Positions 49,465-58,068 of a DNA stretch of 64,000 bases are shown one piece after another. The stretch's first letter is position 1; each line of letters begins with the position of its first letter. The DNA comes from Pseudomonadota bacterium. Lineage in GTDB: Bacteria; Pseudomonadota; Alphaproteobacteria; Sphingomonadales; Sphingomonadaceae. The stretch lies in contig JAEZZI010000021.1 of the NCBI GenBank assembly GCA_023418595.1, forward strand, positions 143,151 through 207,150. Direction: 5' to 3'. Both the position numbers and the translations under genes were made by a program. The notes beneath the pieces were generated by a model. The model was given only the letters and a program-made list of their open reading frames with translations, did not search any database and was not told the DNA's origin.

Positions 49465-51705
49465 TCAGAAACGGTTGTCGCGCGGGAAACCGGTGGGCGG
49501 CATCCGCCCCGCCGCGCCCCGTGCGGCACGCCACGACCCCATGTCCGGCTCGGTCCGGGTGCGCCCCTGTTCGCCCCCCATCGTCCAGCTAAGCCCGTCA
49601 TCGAACCGAAAAGTCCGCGCATCTGACAAGCCGCCGTCGCGGTAGCGCTGGATTTGCACCCCCTGCCCGCGCACAAGTTCGCCGAGTTCGGACAGCGGAA
49701 ATACCAATAGCTTCCGGTTATCCCCCACCGCCGCAACATAATCGTCGGTCGGCGCGATCGGGCGGATGACCTTGAGCCTTGATCCGGCGCGTGGGTTCAT
49801 CACCTGCTTGCCCTTGCGAGTCTCGGCAATCGCGTCGGCAGTGCGGAGCACGAAGCCGCGTCCGTCGGTGGCCGCGAGTAACATGCGGGGCGACGCGCTG
49901 ACCGGCACCAGCCCGACGATCTCGCCCTCCAGATCGATCATCGACCGCACCGGCTCGCCGAAACCTCGGCCGCCGGGCAGTTTGTCGGCACCCAGCGTGT
50001 AGAAGCGTCCGTTATCGGCGGCGAGCAGCAATTTGTCGGTGGTCTGCGCGTGAAAGGCGAACAGCGGGCCGTCGCCTTCCTTGAACCTGGCGGCGTCGGC
50101 GGCCGACAGGTCGCCATGCCCCTTCATCGCGCGAATCCAGCCGCGCTGCGACAGGATGACGGTGATCGGCTCGCGCTCGATCATCGCCTCCAGCGGAATT
50201 TCGCGCGCGGGGGCGGCTTCCTCGACCAAAGTGCGCCGCTTGCCGAGTTCGGTTTCCGGGCCATAGCGGTCGCGGATCTTGCCCAGATCGCGTTTCAGCC
50301 GCGTGCGCTGGCGCGCTTCGGAGCCGAGCAGAAGGTTCAGCTCGGCCTGTTCCTTCTCCAGCGCGTCGCGTTCCTTGCGAAGCTCCATTTCCTCAAGCTT
50401 GCGCAACGACCGCAACCGCATGTTGAGGATCGCTTCGGCCTGACGGTCGGTCAGCTCGAATTCGGCCATCATCACCGGCTTCGGCTCGTCCTCGGTGCGG
50501 ATGATCTCGATCACGCGGTCGAGGTTGAGGAACGCGATGATATAGCCCGACAGCAATTCCATGCGATCGGCGATCTTGGCCAGCCGGTGTTCGCTGCGGC
50601 GACGCAACACCACGAATTGGTGATCGACCCAGGCCGACAGCGCCTCGCGCAGGCTCATCACCCGCGGGGTGCGGTCCTTGTCGAGCACGTTTAGGTTCAG
50701 CGGTACGCGGGTTTCGAGATCGGTCAGCCGGAACAGCCCGTCCATCATCATGTCGGCATCGACCGTGCGACTGCGTGGCTCCAATACGATCCGGATTTCG
50801 GCATCCGACTCGTCGCGGATATCGCCCAGGATCGGGAATTTCCTGTCGTTGATGATGGCGGCGACCTGCTCGATCAGCTTGCCCTTTTGCACGCCGTAGG
50901 GGATTTCGCTGACGATGACGTGCCAGCCGCCGCCCTTTTCGCGCACGACTTCCCATTTCGAGCGCACGCGAAACCCGCCGCGACCGGTCGCATAGCTTTC
51001 GGCGATGGCGGCTGCGCTGTCGATGACGGTGCCGCCGGTCGGGAAATCCGGCCCTTTCACATGCCCCAGCACCGCCGCGTCATCGGCTTGCGGGTGGTCG
51101 ATCAGAATCACCGCCGCGTCGATCAGTTCGGCGGCGTTGTGCGGCGGGATGCTGGTCGCCATGCCGACCGCGATTCCGCTCGCGCCGTTCGCCAGCAGAT
51201 TGGGGAACAGGCCGGGGAACAACTCCGGCTCATGCTCTTCACCATTATAGGTCGGCTTGTAGTCGACCGCGTCCTCGTCGAGGCCCGCCATCAGGTCGAT
51301 CGCGACCTGAGTCAGCCGCGCTTCGGTATAGCGATAGGCCGCGGCGTTATCGCCGTCGATATTGCCGAAATTGCCCTGTCCGTCGACCAGCGGATAGCGC
51401 AGCGCGAAACTCTGGGCGAGCCGCACCATCGCGTCATAGACCGACTGGTCGCCATGCGGGTGATATTTGCCGATCACGTCGCCGACGACGCGCGCGCATT
51501 TCTTGTAACCGCTCGCCGGATCGAGCTTCAGCAACCGCATCGCCCATAACAGGCGCCGATGAACCGGCTTCAGCCCGTCGCGGACATCGGGCAGCGACCG
51601 CGCGGTAATCGTCGACAGCGCATAGACGAGATAGCGTTCGCTGAGCGCGGAATCGAAGGGATGATCGACGATCGCATCGAACGGATCGGACAAGTCGGTG
51701 GCCAT
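49465..51705 (-). CDS. parC: DNA topoisomerase IV subunit A
   Basis: 746 residues. FDSALSERYLVYALSTITAR and SLPDVRDGLKPVHRRLLWAM open the DNA-gate domain; the catalytic tyrosine is in AAAYRYTEARLTQVAIDLM. The quinolone region reads KYHPHGDQSVYDAMVRLAQ: glutamine and aspartate stand where E. coli ParC has serine 80 and glutamate 84. C-terminal propeller repeats follow from about residue 490. It separates replicated chromosomes with ParE, which is not in this window. Confidence 0.95.
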   Translation of the reverse strand: MATDLSDPFDAIVDHPFDSALSERYLVYALSTITARSLPDVRDGLKPVHRRLLWAMRLLKLDPASGYKKCARVVGDVIGKYHPHGDQSVYDAMVRLAQSFALRYPLVDGQGNFGNIDGDNAAAYRYTEARLTQVAIDLMAGLDEDAVDYKPTYNGEEHEPELFPGLFPNLLANGASGIAVGMATSIPPHNAAELIDAAVILIDHPQADDAAVLGHVKGPDFPTGGTVIDSAAAIAESYATGRGGFRVRSKWEVVREKGGGWHVIVSEIPYGVQKGKLIEQVAAIINDRKFPILGDIRDESDAEIRIVLEPRSRTVDADMMMDGLFRLTDLETRVPLNLNVLDKDRTPRVMSLREALSAWVDHQFVVLRRRSEHRLAKIADRMELLSGYIIAFLNLDRVIEIIRTEDEPKPVMMAEFELTDRQAEAILNMRLRSLRKLEEMELRKERDALEKEQAELNLLLGSEARQRTRLKRDLGKIRDRYGPETELGKRRTLVEEAAPAREIPLEAMIEREPITVILSQRGWIRAMKGHGDLSAADAARFKEGDGPLFAFHAQTTDKLLLAADNGRFYTLGADKLPGGRGFGEPVRSMIDLEGEIVGLVPVSASPRMLLAATDGRGFVLRTADAIAETRKGKQVMNPRAGSRLKVIRPIAPTDDYVAAVGDNRKLLVFPLSELGELVRGQGVQIQRYRDGGLSDARTFRFDDGLSWTMGGEQGRTRTEPDMGSWRAARGAAGRMPPTGFPRDNRF

Positions 51706-51781
51706 AGACGCGCAGGACTAGCAGCGCGCGTTGCGCGGCGTAAGGGGCGGTTTTCTTTCGTTCTGCGCGACTCCCCTCCCT

Positions 51782-51859
51782 CCGTTCGTTTCGAGCAAAG
51801 TCGAGAAATGCCAACCCGACCTTTGCGACACGTTTCTCGACTTCGCTCGAAACGAACGG
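51782..51859. repeat. Inverted-repeat element, GTTTCGAGCAAAGTCGAG type
   Basis: Left arm CCGTTCGTTTCGAGCAAAGT at 51782 and right arm ACTTCGCTCGAAACGAACGG ending 51859. It lies in the divergent gap between parC and the polyketide synthase operon. Confidence 0.85.
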
Positions 51860-51943
51860 GTTTTGATTGGATACCCATTCCACCCCGCCACGTTATGGTG
51901 CTGACAGGATGGCGATGCCGATCGCCTGCGGAGAACACCGAAA

Positions 51944-52993
51944 ATGGCGATTGCCAGCTATCTGAACGCGATCCGCACCGCCGTCCCGCCGCACGACGTC
52001 CACCGCGCGTTCATCGACTGGGCGACCGCACAGCTTCGCGCCGATCGCGACCGCGCGCTGTTCGCCCGCATGGCCGATCGCGCCGGGATCGACCACCGGA
52101 TGAGCGTGCTTGCGCCGCCCGAGCATGGCGGCGCCCAGACCGATCGCGGCGGCTTTTACGGCGACGCATGGCCGGGCACGGCGGAGCGGATGCGGCTTTA
52201 CGCCGAACACGCGCCTGCGCTTGCCGCCGGTGCCGCACGCAAGCTGGGTCCGCTGGATCGCGTCACTCATCTGGTGCTTGCCAGTTGCACCGGCTTCGTC
52301 GCCCCCGGCATCGACCAGCTGCTCGCCCGCGAACTCGGCCTGTCCGATACGGTCGAGCGCACGCTGATCGGCTTCATGGGCTGCTATGCCGCGGTGACCG
52401 CACTCAAGACCGCGCATCACATCGTACGGTCCGACCCGCAAGCGGTGGTGCTGGTCGTCACCGTTGAACTCAGCACGCTCCACCTCCAGCAATCGAGCGA
52501 CCTGGAACCGCTGCTCGCGATGCTGTTGTTCGCCGATGGCGCGGCGGCGGCGTTGGTCAGCGCCGATCCCACTGGGCTGGCGATCGAGGCGCCATTCGCC
52601 CTGGCATTGCCCGACAGCGACGCGCTCATCACCTGGACGATCGGCGACACCGGCTTTGCGATGGGGCTTTCGGGCGAGGTGCCGGGTCGAATCTCGGCAG
52701 CGCTCGCAACCGAAGCCTTTGCCGACCGCATCGGCGATCCGCAGGCGGTCGACAGCTGGGCCGTCCATGCCGGCGGGCGATCGGTGCTCGATGCGGTCGA
52801 ACACGGGCTGAAGCTCGATGCGACCGCACTTGCCGACTCGCGCGCGGTACTGAGCGATCACGGCAATATGAGTTCGGCGACATTGATGTTCGTACTGGCG
52901 CGCATCCTCTCCGGCGATCCCGTGCAATCGGGGGTGGCGCTCGCCTTTGGCCCCGGTCTGGCGGTCGAGGGGTTCCGGTATCGGTCGCCATGA
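51944..52993 (+). CDS. Type III polyketide synthase
   Basis: 349 residues, chalcone/stilbene-synthase fold. The catalytic triad is C147 (GFMGCYAAVTALK), H275 (WAVHAGGRSVLDA) and N308 (LSDHGNMSSATLMF). Other hallmarks are LVLASCTGFVAPGIDQLLAR and MLLFADGAAAALV. It condenses an acyl-CoA starter with malonyl-CoA units into a pyrone or resorcinol. Ribosome site GGAGAACACC. The following two genes are coupled to it and should tailor its product. Starter and ring type cannot be predicted by eye. Confidence 0.93.
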   Translation: MAIASYLNAIRTAVPPHDVHRAFIDWATAQLRADRDRALFARMADRAGIDHRMSVLAPPEHGGAQTDRGGFYGDAWPGTAERMRLYAEHAPALAAGAARKLGPLDRVTHLVLASCTGFVAPGIDQLLARELGLSDTVERTLIGFMGCYAAVTALKTAHHIVRSDPQAVVLVVTVELSTLHLQQSSDLEPLLAMLLFADGAAAALVSADPTGLAIEAPFALALPDSDALITWTIGDTGFAMGLSGEVPGRISAALATEAFADRIGDPQAVDSWAVHAGGRSVLDAVEHGLKLDATALADSRAVLSDHGNMSSATLMFVLARILSGDPVQSGVALAFGPGLAVEGFRYRSP

Positions 52994-53682
52994 CCGGCCT
53001 GACGCACCGCTCGCTGGCCGATGAAAAGATGGACGCGCCCGACCTGGCGCCCGCGACCTATGACGCGGTGCTGGCCGATCTGGCGCGGGTGAACCGGTGG
53101 ACGCTGGCGGCGCGACCGACGATCGGCTTTCTAAACCGGCTGGCGACGCGCGGCGACCGGTTGCGGATATTGGATGTCGGCTTCGGACAGGGCGACATGC
53201 TGCGGCGGATTGCGGAGTGGGGCGCGAGCCGTGGCGTCGCGCTCGATCTGGTCGGCATCGATCTCAACCCGCGCTCGGCGCCCGCTGCCGCGGCTGCGAC
53301 CTCAGCGGGTATGGAGATCGACTACCGCACGGGCGACTATGCCGACCTGGCGGGGGAACGCTGGGACGTGATCCTGTCCAGCCTGGTCGCGCACCATATG
53401 AGCCACGCGCAGTTGATCGCGTTCCTGCGCTTCATGGAGGCCCATGCCGTGCGCGGATGGTTGGTCAACGACCTGCACCGCCACCGCTTTGCCCATGTGG
53501 GCTATCCGCTGCTTGCGCGTGTGCTGGGCGTCCACCGCATCGTCCGCGAGGATGGGACGCTGTCCATCGCCCGCGCCTATCGCCCTGCCGAATGGCAGCC
53601 GCTGCTGGTCGAGGCAGGCGTCAAAAGCGCGCGGGTCGTGCGCCGCTTTCCCTTTCGCCTGTGTGTTGAGCGATGCCGCTGA
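52990..53682 (+). CDS. SAM-dependent methyltransferase, class I
   Basis: 230 residues, overlapping the polyketide synthase by ATGA. The SAM loop is RLRILDVGFGQGDMLRRIAE, followed by ALDLVGIDLNPRSAP (acidic ribose contact) and WDVILSSLVAHHMSHAQLIA. The N-terminus MTGLTHRSLADEKMDAPDLA is the opening seen in similar proteins that accompany type III synthases. It probably methylates the polyketide hydroxyl or carbon. It overlaps the next gene by ten bases. Confidence 0.88.
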   Translation: MTGLTHRSLADEKMDAPDLAPATYDAVLADLARVNRWTLAARPTIGFLNRLATRGDRLRILDVGFGQGDMLRRIAEWGASRGVALDLVGIDLNPRSAPAAAAATSAGMEIDYRTGDYADLAGERWDVILSSLVAHHMSHAQLIAFLRFMEAHAVRGWLVNDLHRHRFAHVGYPLLARVLGVHRIVREDGTLSIARAYRPAEWQPLLVEAGVKSARVVRRFPFRLCVERCR

Positions 53683-54740
53683 TCGTCGGCGGCGGCCCGG
53701 CGGGAGCCGCCGCCGCGATCATGCTCGCGCGCGGCGGGATACCTCCGACGATTCTGGAACGCAAAACCGGCAACCATGACGCGCTATGCGGTGGATTTCT
53801 CAGCTGGAACACATTGAACCGGCTGAGCGAAATGGGCATCGAACCGGCAGCCCTGGGCGGTCACCGGGTCGATCGGCTGCATCTGTTCGCGGGCCGGCGC
53901 AGCGCGCGATTCGCACTCCCCGCCCCCGGCATGGGCGTGTCGCGACGCACGCTCGACCGGCTGTTGCTCGAAAGTGCGGTCGCGTCCGGCGCGACGCTGA
54001 GGCGCGGGGTCACGGTGCGGCGGGTCCAGGGGCGGACGCTCCATCTGGCCGACGAAGGCGAGATCAGCGCTGCCCATATCGTGCTGGCGACCGGCAAGCA
54101 CGACCTGCGCGGCGCGGTTCGCCCCGTCGCAAGCACCGACCCGGCGATGGGGTTGCGCTGGCGGTTTCCCGCTGTCCCGGCGCTGGCCGAGCGCATCGCA
54201 GGCGCGATCGAACTGCATCTGTTCGATCACGGCTATGCCGGGCTGGTGATGCAGGAGGACGGCCACGCCAATCTGTGCCTCGCCATCCGGCGCAGCGCCT
54301 TCGTCGCCGCAGGCCAACGCCCCGCAGCCGTGCTCGCCCGATTGATCGCCTGCCAGCCCGCGCTTGCCGACCGTCTTTCCGGCATCGATCCCGGCGAGGC
54401 CCAGGCGATCGCCAATGTCCCCTATGGCTGGCGCGCGACCGCCGCCGACGCGCACGGCTTGTTCCGCGTTGGCGATCAGGCTGGCGTCATCCCGTCGCTG
54501 GCAGGCGAAGGCGTCGGCATCGCGCTGGCGAGCGGGATTGCGGCGGCGCAGGCAATCCTTGGCGGGCAGGGTGCGAGTGCGTTTCAGGCGGAGTTGGGTG
54601 GGAGTCTCAAACGACCGATCGGCGCCGCCTCTTTGCTATGGCGCGCCGCCGAACGACATTGGATCGCAAGTGCGGCGTTGCCGATTCTGCAACGACTGCC
54701 GGGCGCAGTCGGTCACGCCATGCGACTGACAAGGGTTTGA
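53673..54740 (+). CDS. FAD-dependent oxidoreductase, geranylgeranyl-reductase-like
   Basis: 355 residues. The dinucleotide fold is PLIVGGGPAGAAAAIMLARG, the second FAD motif FRVGDQAGVIPSLAGEGVGI. The family includes flavin hydroxylases and reductases such as those next to type III synthases in Streptomyces (SrsC) that hydroxylate the ring. Expected to be peripheral on the membrane. It is the last gene of the operon; a repeat element follows. Confidence 0.88.
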   Translation: MPLIVGGGPAGAAAAIMLARGGIPPTILERKTGNHDALCGGFLSWNTLNRLSEMGIEPAALGGHRVDRLHLFAGRRSARFALPAPGMGVSRRTLDRLLLESAVASGATLRRGVTVRRVQGRTLHLADEGEISAAHIVLATGKHDLRGAVRPVASTDPAMGLRWRFPAVPALAERIAGAIELHLFDHGYAGLVMQEDGHANLCLAIRRSAFVAAGQRPAAVLARLIACQPALADRLSGIDPGEAQAIANVPYGWRATAADAHGLFRVGDQAGVIPSLAGEGVGIALASGIAAAQAILGGQGASAFQAELGGSLKRPIGAASLLWRAAERHWIASAALPILQRLPGAVGHAMRLTRV

Positions 54741-54761
54741 TCTTTACCGCTTCTCGCTTCA

Positions 54762-54839
54762 CCGTTTGTTTCGAGCGAAGTCGAGAAACGCGTCATTCGC
54801 GCCAGGTTTACGTTTCTCGACTTCGCTCGAAACGAACGG
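54762..54839. repeat. Inverted-repeat element, GTTTCGAGCGAAGTCGAG type
   Basis: Left arm CCGTTTGTTTCGAGCGAAGT at 54762, right arm ACTTCGCTCGAAACGAACGG ending 54839. It ends the polyketide operon. Confidence 0.85.
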
Positions 54840-54901
54840 AAGGTGGAAAAACAAGCAAGGCGGGTCATTGTCGCACTCCGCCAGCCGCGATACGCACGGC
54901 C

Positions 54902-55801
54902 ATGCGCTTTCTTCTCGTTCCGCTCGCTCTGGCACTGACCGCCTGCGCCCCCAACGTCGGTCCAACGCCCCAATCGGCAACGCTGATGACGTGGGGCGAC
55001 CTGACCGCGCGCGTCCGTCCAAAGGCAGATGCGACGATCGCCTATGACGCGCACGAATATCAGAAGGTCGATGTCTGGCTCCCCCGCACCCAACCTCCGC
55101 ACAAGACGGTGCTGATGGTGCATGGCGGCTGCTGGACCACCGGCGTCGCCGACCGCACGCTGATGGACTGGGCCGCCGCCGACCTGCGCGACGCGGGCTA
55201 TGCGGTGTGGAACATCGATTATCGCGGGATCGATGTGGGCGGCGGCTATCCGGGCACCTTCGCCGACGTCGGCGCGGCGGCGGATGCAATGCGCGATCAT
55301 GCCGCGCGGTTCGGACTCGATACGCGAAAGGTCGTGGCGGTCGGGCATTCGGCGGGCGGGCATCTCGCCTTGTGGCTTGCCGCGCGACCGAAGCTGCCCG
55401 CCGACAGCCGCCTGCGCACTGCCGACCCGCTACCCATCGCGCACGTCGTCAGCCTGGGCGGCCTGCCCGATCTGCAGCGCACCGCGAATACGCCCGACAA
55501 TGGCTGCGGGGTAAATGTCGTCGCCGATCTGGTGAAGGGCGCGAACCCGGTCGATCGTTACCGCGATACGTCGGTCGCTCGACTGTTGCCGATCGGCGTG
55601 CCCCAGGATCACGTCGCCGGATTGCAGGACCGCATCATCCCGCTCGACCTCAAGACCGATTTCGTCGCGAAGGCCAAGGCAGCGGGCGACGATGCGACGC
55701 TGCACCGGATCGACCGCACCGGCCATGTCGAGCTGGTGTCGCCGGGCACCGCCGCATGGGACCGGACGCGCGAATTGATCGCAAAGGCGTTCGCGCAATG
55801 A
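54902..55801 (+). CDS. Lipoprotein alpha/beta hydrolase coupled to kynU
   Basis: 299 residues from ATG 54902. Signal RFLLVPLALALTAC with a lipobox cysteine at 15. Hydrolase motifs: HGGCW at 74-78 (oxyanion hole, the HGGxW pattern of kynurenine formamidase-like enzymes), nucleophile in VGHSAGGH (S150), acid and histidine expected near RIIPLDLKTDF and RTGHVEL. It overlaps kynU by ATGA. This suggests an N-formylkynurenine hydrolase working with KynU, but export as a lipoprotein would put it in a different compartment, so the role stays open. Confidence 0.88.
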   Translation: MRFLLVPLALALTACAPNVGPTPQSATLMTWGDLTARVRPKADATIAYDAHEYQKVDVWLPRTQPPHKTVLMVHGGCWTTGVADRTLMDWAAADLRDAGYAVWNIDYRGIDVGGGYPGTFADVGAAADAMRDHAARFGLDTRKVVAVGHSAGGHLALWLAARPKLPADSRLRTADPLPIAHVVSLGGLPDLQRTANTPDNGCGVNVVADLVKGANPVDRYRDTSVARLLPIGVPQDHVAGLQDRIIPLDLKTDFVAKAKAAGDDATLHRIDRTGHVELVSPGTAAWDRTRELIAKAFAQ

Positions 55802-56976
55802 TGACGCTTGAGGAAGCCCGCGCGCTCGACGCCGCCGACCCCTTCGCCGCGCATCGCGCGCACTTCGCGATTCCCGACCGCGTCATCTATCTCGACGGCA
55901 ATTCGCTGGGCGCGCTGCCTCGCGCGACGATCGACGCGGCCCGCTACACGGTGGAGCACCAATGGGGCGAGCGGCTGATCCGCAGCTGGGGCGAAGGCTG
56001 GATGGACGCGCCCGCGCGGATCGGTGCCAAGATCGCCCCCCTGATCGGCGCTCGCCAGGACGAGGTGATCGTCGCCGATTCGACCTCCACCAATCTTTTC
56101 AAGCTCATCGTCGCCGCGCTGCACCACGATCCCGCGCGGACGGTGGTGGTCAGCGAAGCAGGCAATTTCCCGACCGATCTCCACATCGCCGAAGGCGCGG
56201 TCGCGTGCGTTCCCGGCGCGACGCTGAGAGCCGTCCCGCGCGAGCAACTTGCCGAAGCGATCGGCGACGACACCGCGCTCGTCCTGCTGACCCATGTCCA
56301 TTACAAGACCGCCGAACGCTTCGACATGGCGGCCTGGACCGCCCGCGCGCACGATACGGGCGCGCTGATCTGCTGGGATTTGTCGCACAGCGCGGGCGCG
56401 GTGCCGGTCGATCTGGGCGAGGCGGATTGCGCGGTCGGCTGCGGATACAAATTTCTGAACGGTGGCCCCGGCGCGCCCGCATATCTGATGGTCGCGAAGC
56501 GGCACCAGACGGCCTGGACAAACCCGATCAGCGGCTGGATGGGCCACGCCGCACCCTTCGCCTTCACCGACGCCTATGAAGCCGGCGCGGGGATGGAACG
56601 CTGGCGGACGGGCACGCCCCCGATGCTGTCGATGAACGCGCTGGAGGCGGGAATCGACGAAATGGCAGGCATCGACATGGCCGGGCTGTTCGCCAAAAGC
56701 GCCGCGCTGTTCGACATTCTTGCCGCGCAGGGCGATGCCATCGGCCTCGAATGCGTGACCCCGCGCGATCCCGCAAAACGCGGCAGCCACATCGCCTTTC
56801 GTCACGCCCATGCGCGCCAGATCGTCGAAGCGCTGATCGACCGTGGCGTGATTGGCGATTTTCGCGATCCCGACATCATGCGCTTCGGCCTGACCCCGCT
56901 TTATCTGAGCCATGAGGACATTGTGCGCGCCGGTCGGATCATCGCCGAAACCGTCGCTGATTTCCCGCGCGATTGA
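55798..56976 (+). CDS. kynU: Kynureninase
   Basis: 392 residues. It splits kynurenine to anthranilate and alanine with pyridoxal phosphate. The PLP lysine is K218 in CAVGCGYKFLNGGPGAPAYL; the front of the domain has IYLDGNSLGALPRA and RSWGEGWMDAP; CWDLSHSAGAVPVDL carries the PLP-binding aspartate. No kynA gene is nearby. Anthranilate made here could feed the trp pathway or be degraded. Confidence 0.95.
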   Translation: MMTLEEARALDAADPFAAHRAHFAIPDRVIYLDGNSLGALPRATIDAARYTVEHQWGERLIRSWGEGWMDAPARIGAKIAPLIGARQDEVIVADSTSTNLFKLIVAALHHDPARTVVVSEAGNFPTDLHIAEGAVACVPGATLRAVPREQLAEAIGDDTALVLLTHVHYKTAERFDMAAWTARAHDTGALICWDLSHSAGAVPVDLGEADCAVGCGYKFLNGGPGAPAYLMVAKRHQTAWTNPISGWMGHAAPFAFTDAYEAGAGMERWRTGTPPMLSMNALEAGIDEMAGIDMAGLFAKSAALFDILAAQGDAIGLECVTPRDPAKRGSHIAFRHAHARQIVEALIDRGVIGDFRDPDIMRFGLTPLYLSHEDIVRAGRIIAETVADFPRD

Positions 56977-57021
56977 TTGCGCGGGCAACGCCGGTCCGAT
57001 ATAGGCGCGACCCATCTTTGA

Positions 57022-57061
57022 TGCCCCGGCGAGCCACCGCGCCGCCGGGGCAATCGCTTTT
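57022..57061 (+). terminator. Rho-independent terminator behind kynU
   Basis: A perfect 10-base stem TGCCCCGGCG (57022-57031) and CGCCGGGGCA (57043-57052) with an 11-base loop, followed by ATCGCTTTT. It lies 45 bases after the kynU stop and would separate that transcript from purC. Confidence 0.6.
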
Positions 57062-57080
57062 GACGAAGGGCAAACCGCCG

Positions 57081-57860
57081 ATGGCACGTCGCCGCCAGAT
57101 ATACGAAGGCAAGGCCAAGATCCTGTACGAGGGTCCGGAACCCGGCACGCTGATCCAGTATTTCAAGGACGACGCCACCGCCTTCAATGCCCAGAAAAAG
57201 GGCACGATCAACGGCAAGGGCGTGCTGAACAACCGGATTTCCGAGCATGTGTTCACGCTGCTTGGGGCTATCGGCATCCCGACCCATTTCATCCGCCGCC
57301 TGAACATGCGCGAGCAGTTGATCCGCCAGGTCGAAATCGTCCCCATCGAGGTCGTGGTGCGCAACGTCGTCGCCGGTTCGCTGTCGAAGCGGCTGGGGAT
57401 CGAGGAAGGGCAGCAGCTTCCCCGCACGATCGTCGAATATTATTACAAGGACGACGCGCTGGGCGACCCGATGGTCACCGACGAACATATCCTGGCGTTC
57501 GGCTGGGCGCAGCAGGAAGAACTGCACGACATGGCCGACATGGCGATCCGCGTGAACGATTTCCTGTCGGGCCTGTTCGCCGGGATCGGCATCCGCCTGG
57601 TCGACTTCAAGCTCGAATTCGGGCGCATCTACGACAACGATTTCAGCCGCATCATCCTGGCCGATGAGATCAGCCCCGATGGCTGCCGCCTGTGGGACAT
57701 GGCCAGCGGCGAAAAGCTCGACAAGGACCGCTTCCGCCGCGATCTCGGGGGCGAGGTTGAGGCCTATCAGGAAGTCGCGCGGCGGCTGGGGTTGCTGCCC
57801 GAGGGCGGGGAGACAGCGGTGCTCGACTTGGAGACGCACCGGAAGAAGCGGGGGAAATAG
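57081..57860 (+). CDS. purC: SAICAR synthase
   Basis: 259 residues from ATG 57081; a longer frame from 56973 has no family sequence in front. It ligates aspartate to CAIR in purine synthesis. MARRRQIYEGKAKILYEGPE is the ATP-binding start, VVVRNVVAGSLSKRLGIEEG and RLVDFKLEFGRIYDNDFSRI are the substrate and metal sites, and ADEISPDGCRLWD is the C-terminal signature. Bacterial single-domain length. Confidence 0.96.
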   Translation: MARRRQIYEGKAKILYEGPEPGTLIQYFKDDATAFNAQKKGTINGKGVLNNRISEHVFTLLGAIGIPTHFIRRLNMREQLIRQVEIVPIEVVVRNVVAGSLSKRLGIEEGQQLPRTIVEYYYKDDALGDPMVTDEHILAFGWAQQEELHDMADMAIRVNDFLSGLFAGIGIRLVDFKLEFGRIYDNDFSRIILADEISPDGCRLWDMASGEKLDKDRFRRDLGGEVEAYQEVARRLGLLPEGGETAVLDLETHRKKRGK

Positions 57861-57879
57861 GGGTTTCCGCCACTTCCTA

Positions 57880-58032
57880 AACCGTTCGCCCCGAGCGCAG
57901 TCGAGGGGCATTGCCGAGCGTAGCCGAGCGTCTCGCTCCGCTCGAAAATGCGTCTCGACTTCGGCCTCTTTGGCCGTAGTTCATCCCGAGCGCGTGCCTT
58001 GGCAGGCAGTCGAGGGGCTCGACACGAACGGG
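57880..58032. repeat. Composite inverted-repeat region
   Basis: The gap after purC has overlapping pieces of several dispersed elements: CGAGCGCAGTCGAGGGGC at about 57893 and a second CAGTCGAGGGGCTCGACACG near 58008, with TCTCGCTCCGCTCGAAAATG and GTCTCGACTTCGGCCTCTTT between. It looks like repeats inserted into or recombined with each other. Confidence 0.6.
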
Positions 58033-58068
58033 TTTGTAGATAGCGGTCGGACCGCTATCCCCTCCCCC

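Noticed and set aside
53786..55801. One 671-codon frame spanning the flavoprotein and the hydrolase
   Set aside because: The front part is the flavoprotein region in the wrong frame and a repeat; only the part from 54902 is a gene, so no real fusion.
55207..56976. A 589-codon kynureninase with a long N-terminal extension
   Set aside because: The extension is the hydrolase gene read out of frame; ATG 55798 overlaps its stop and gives normal length.
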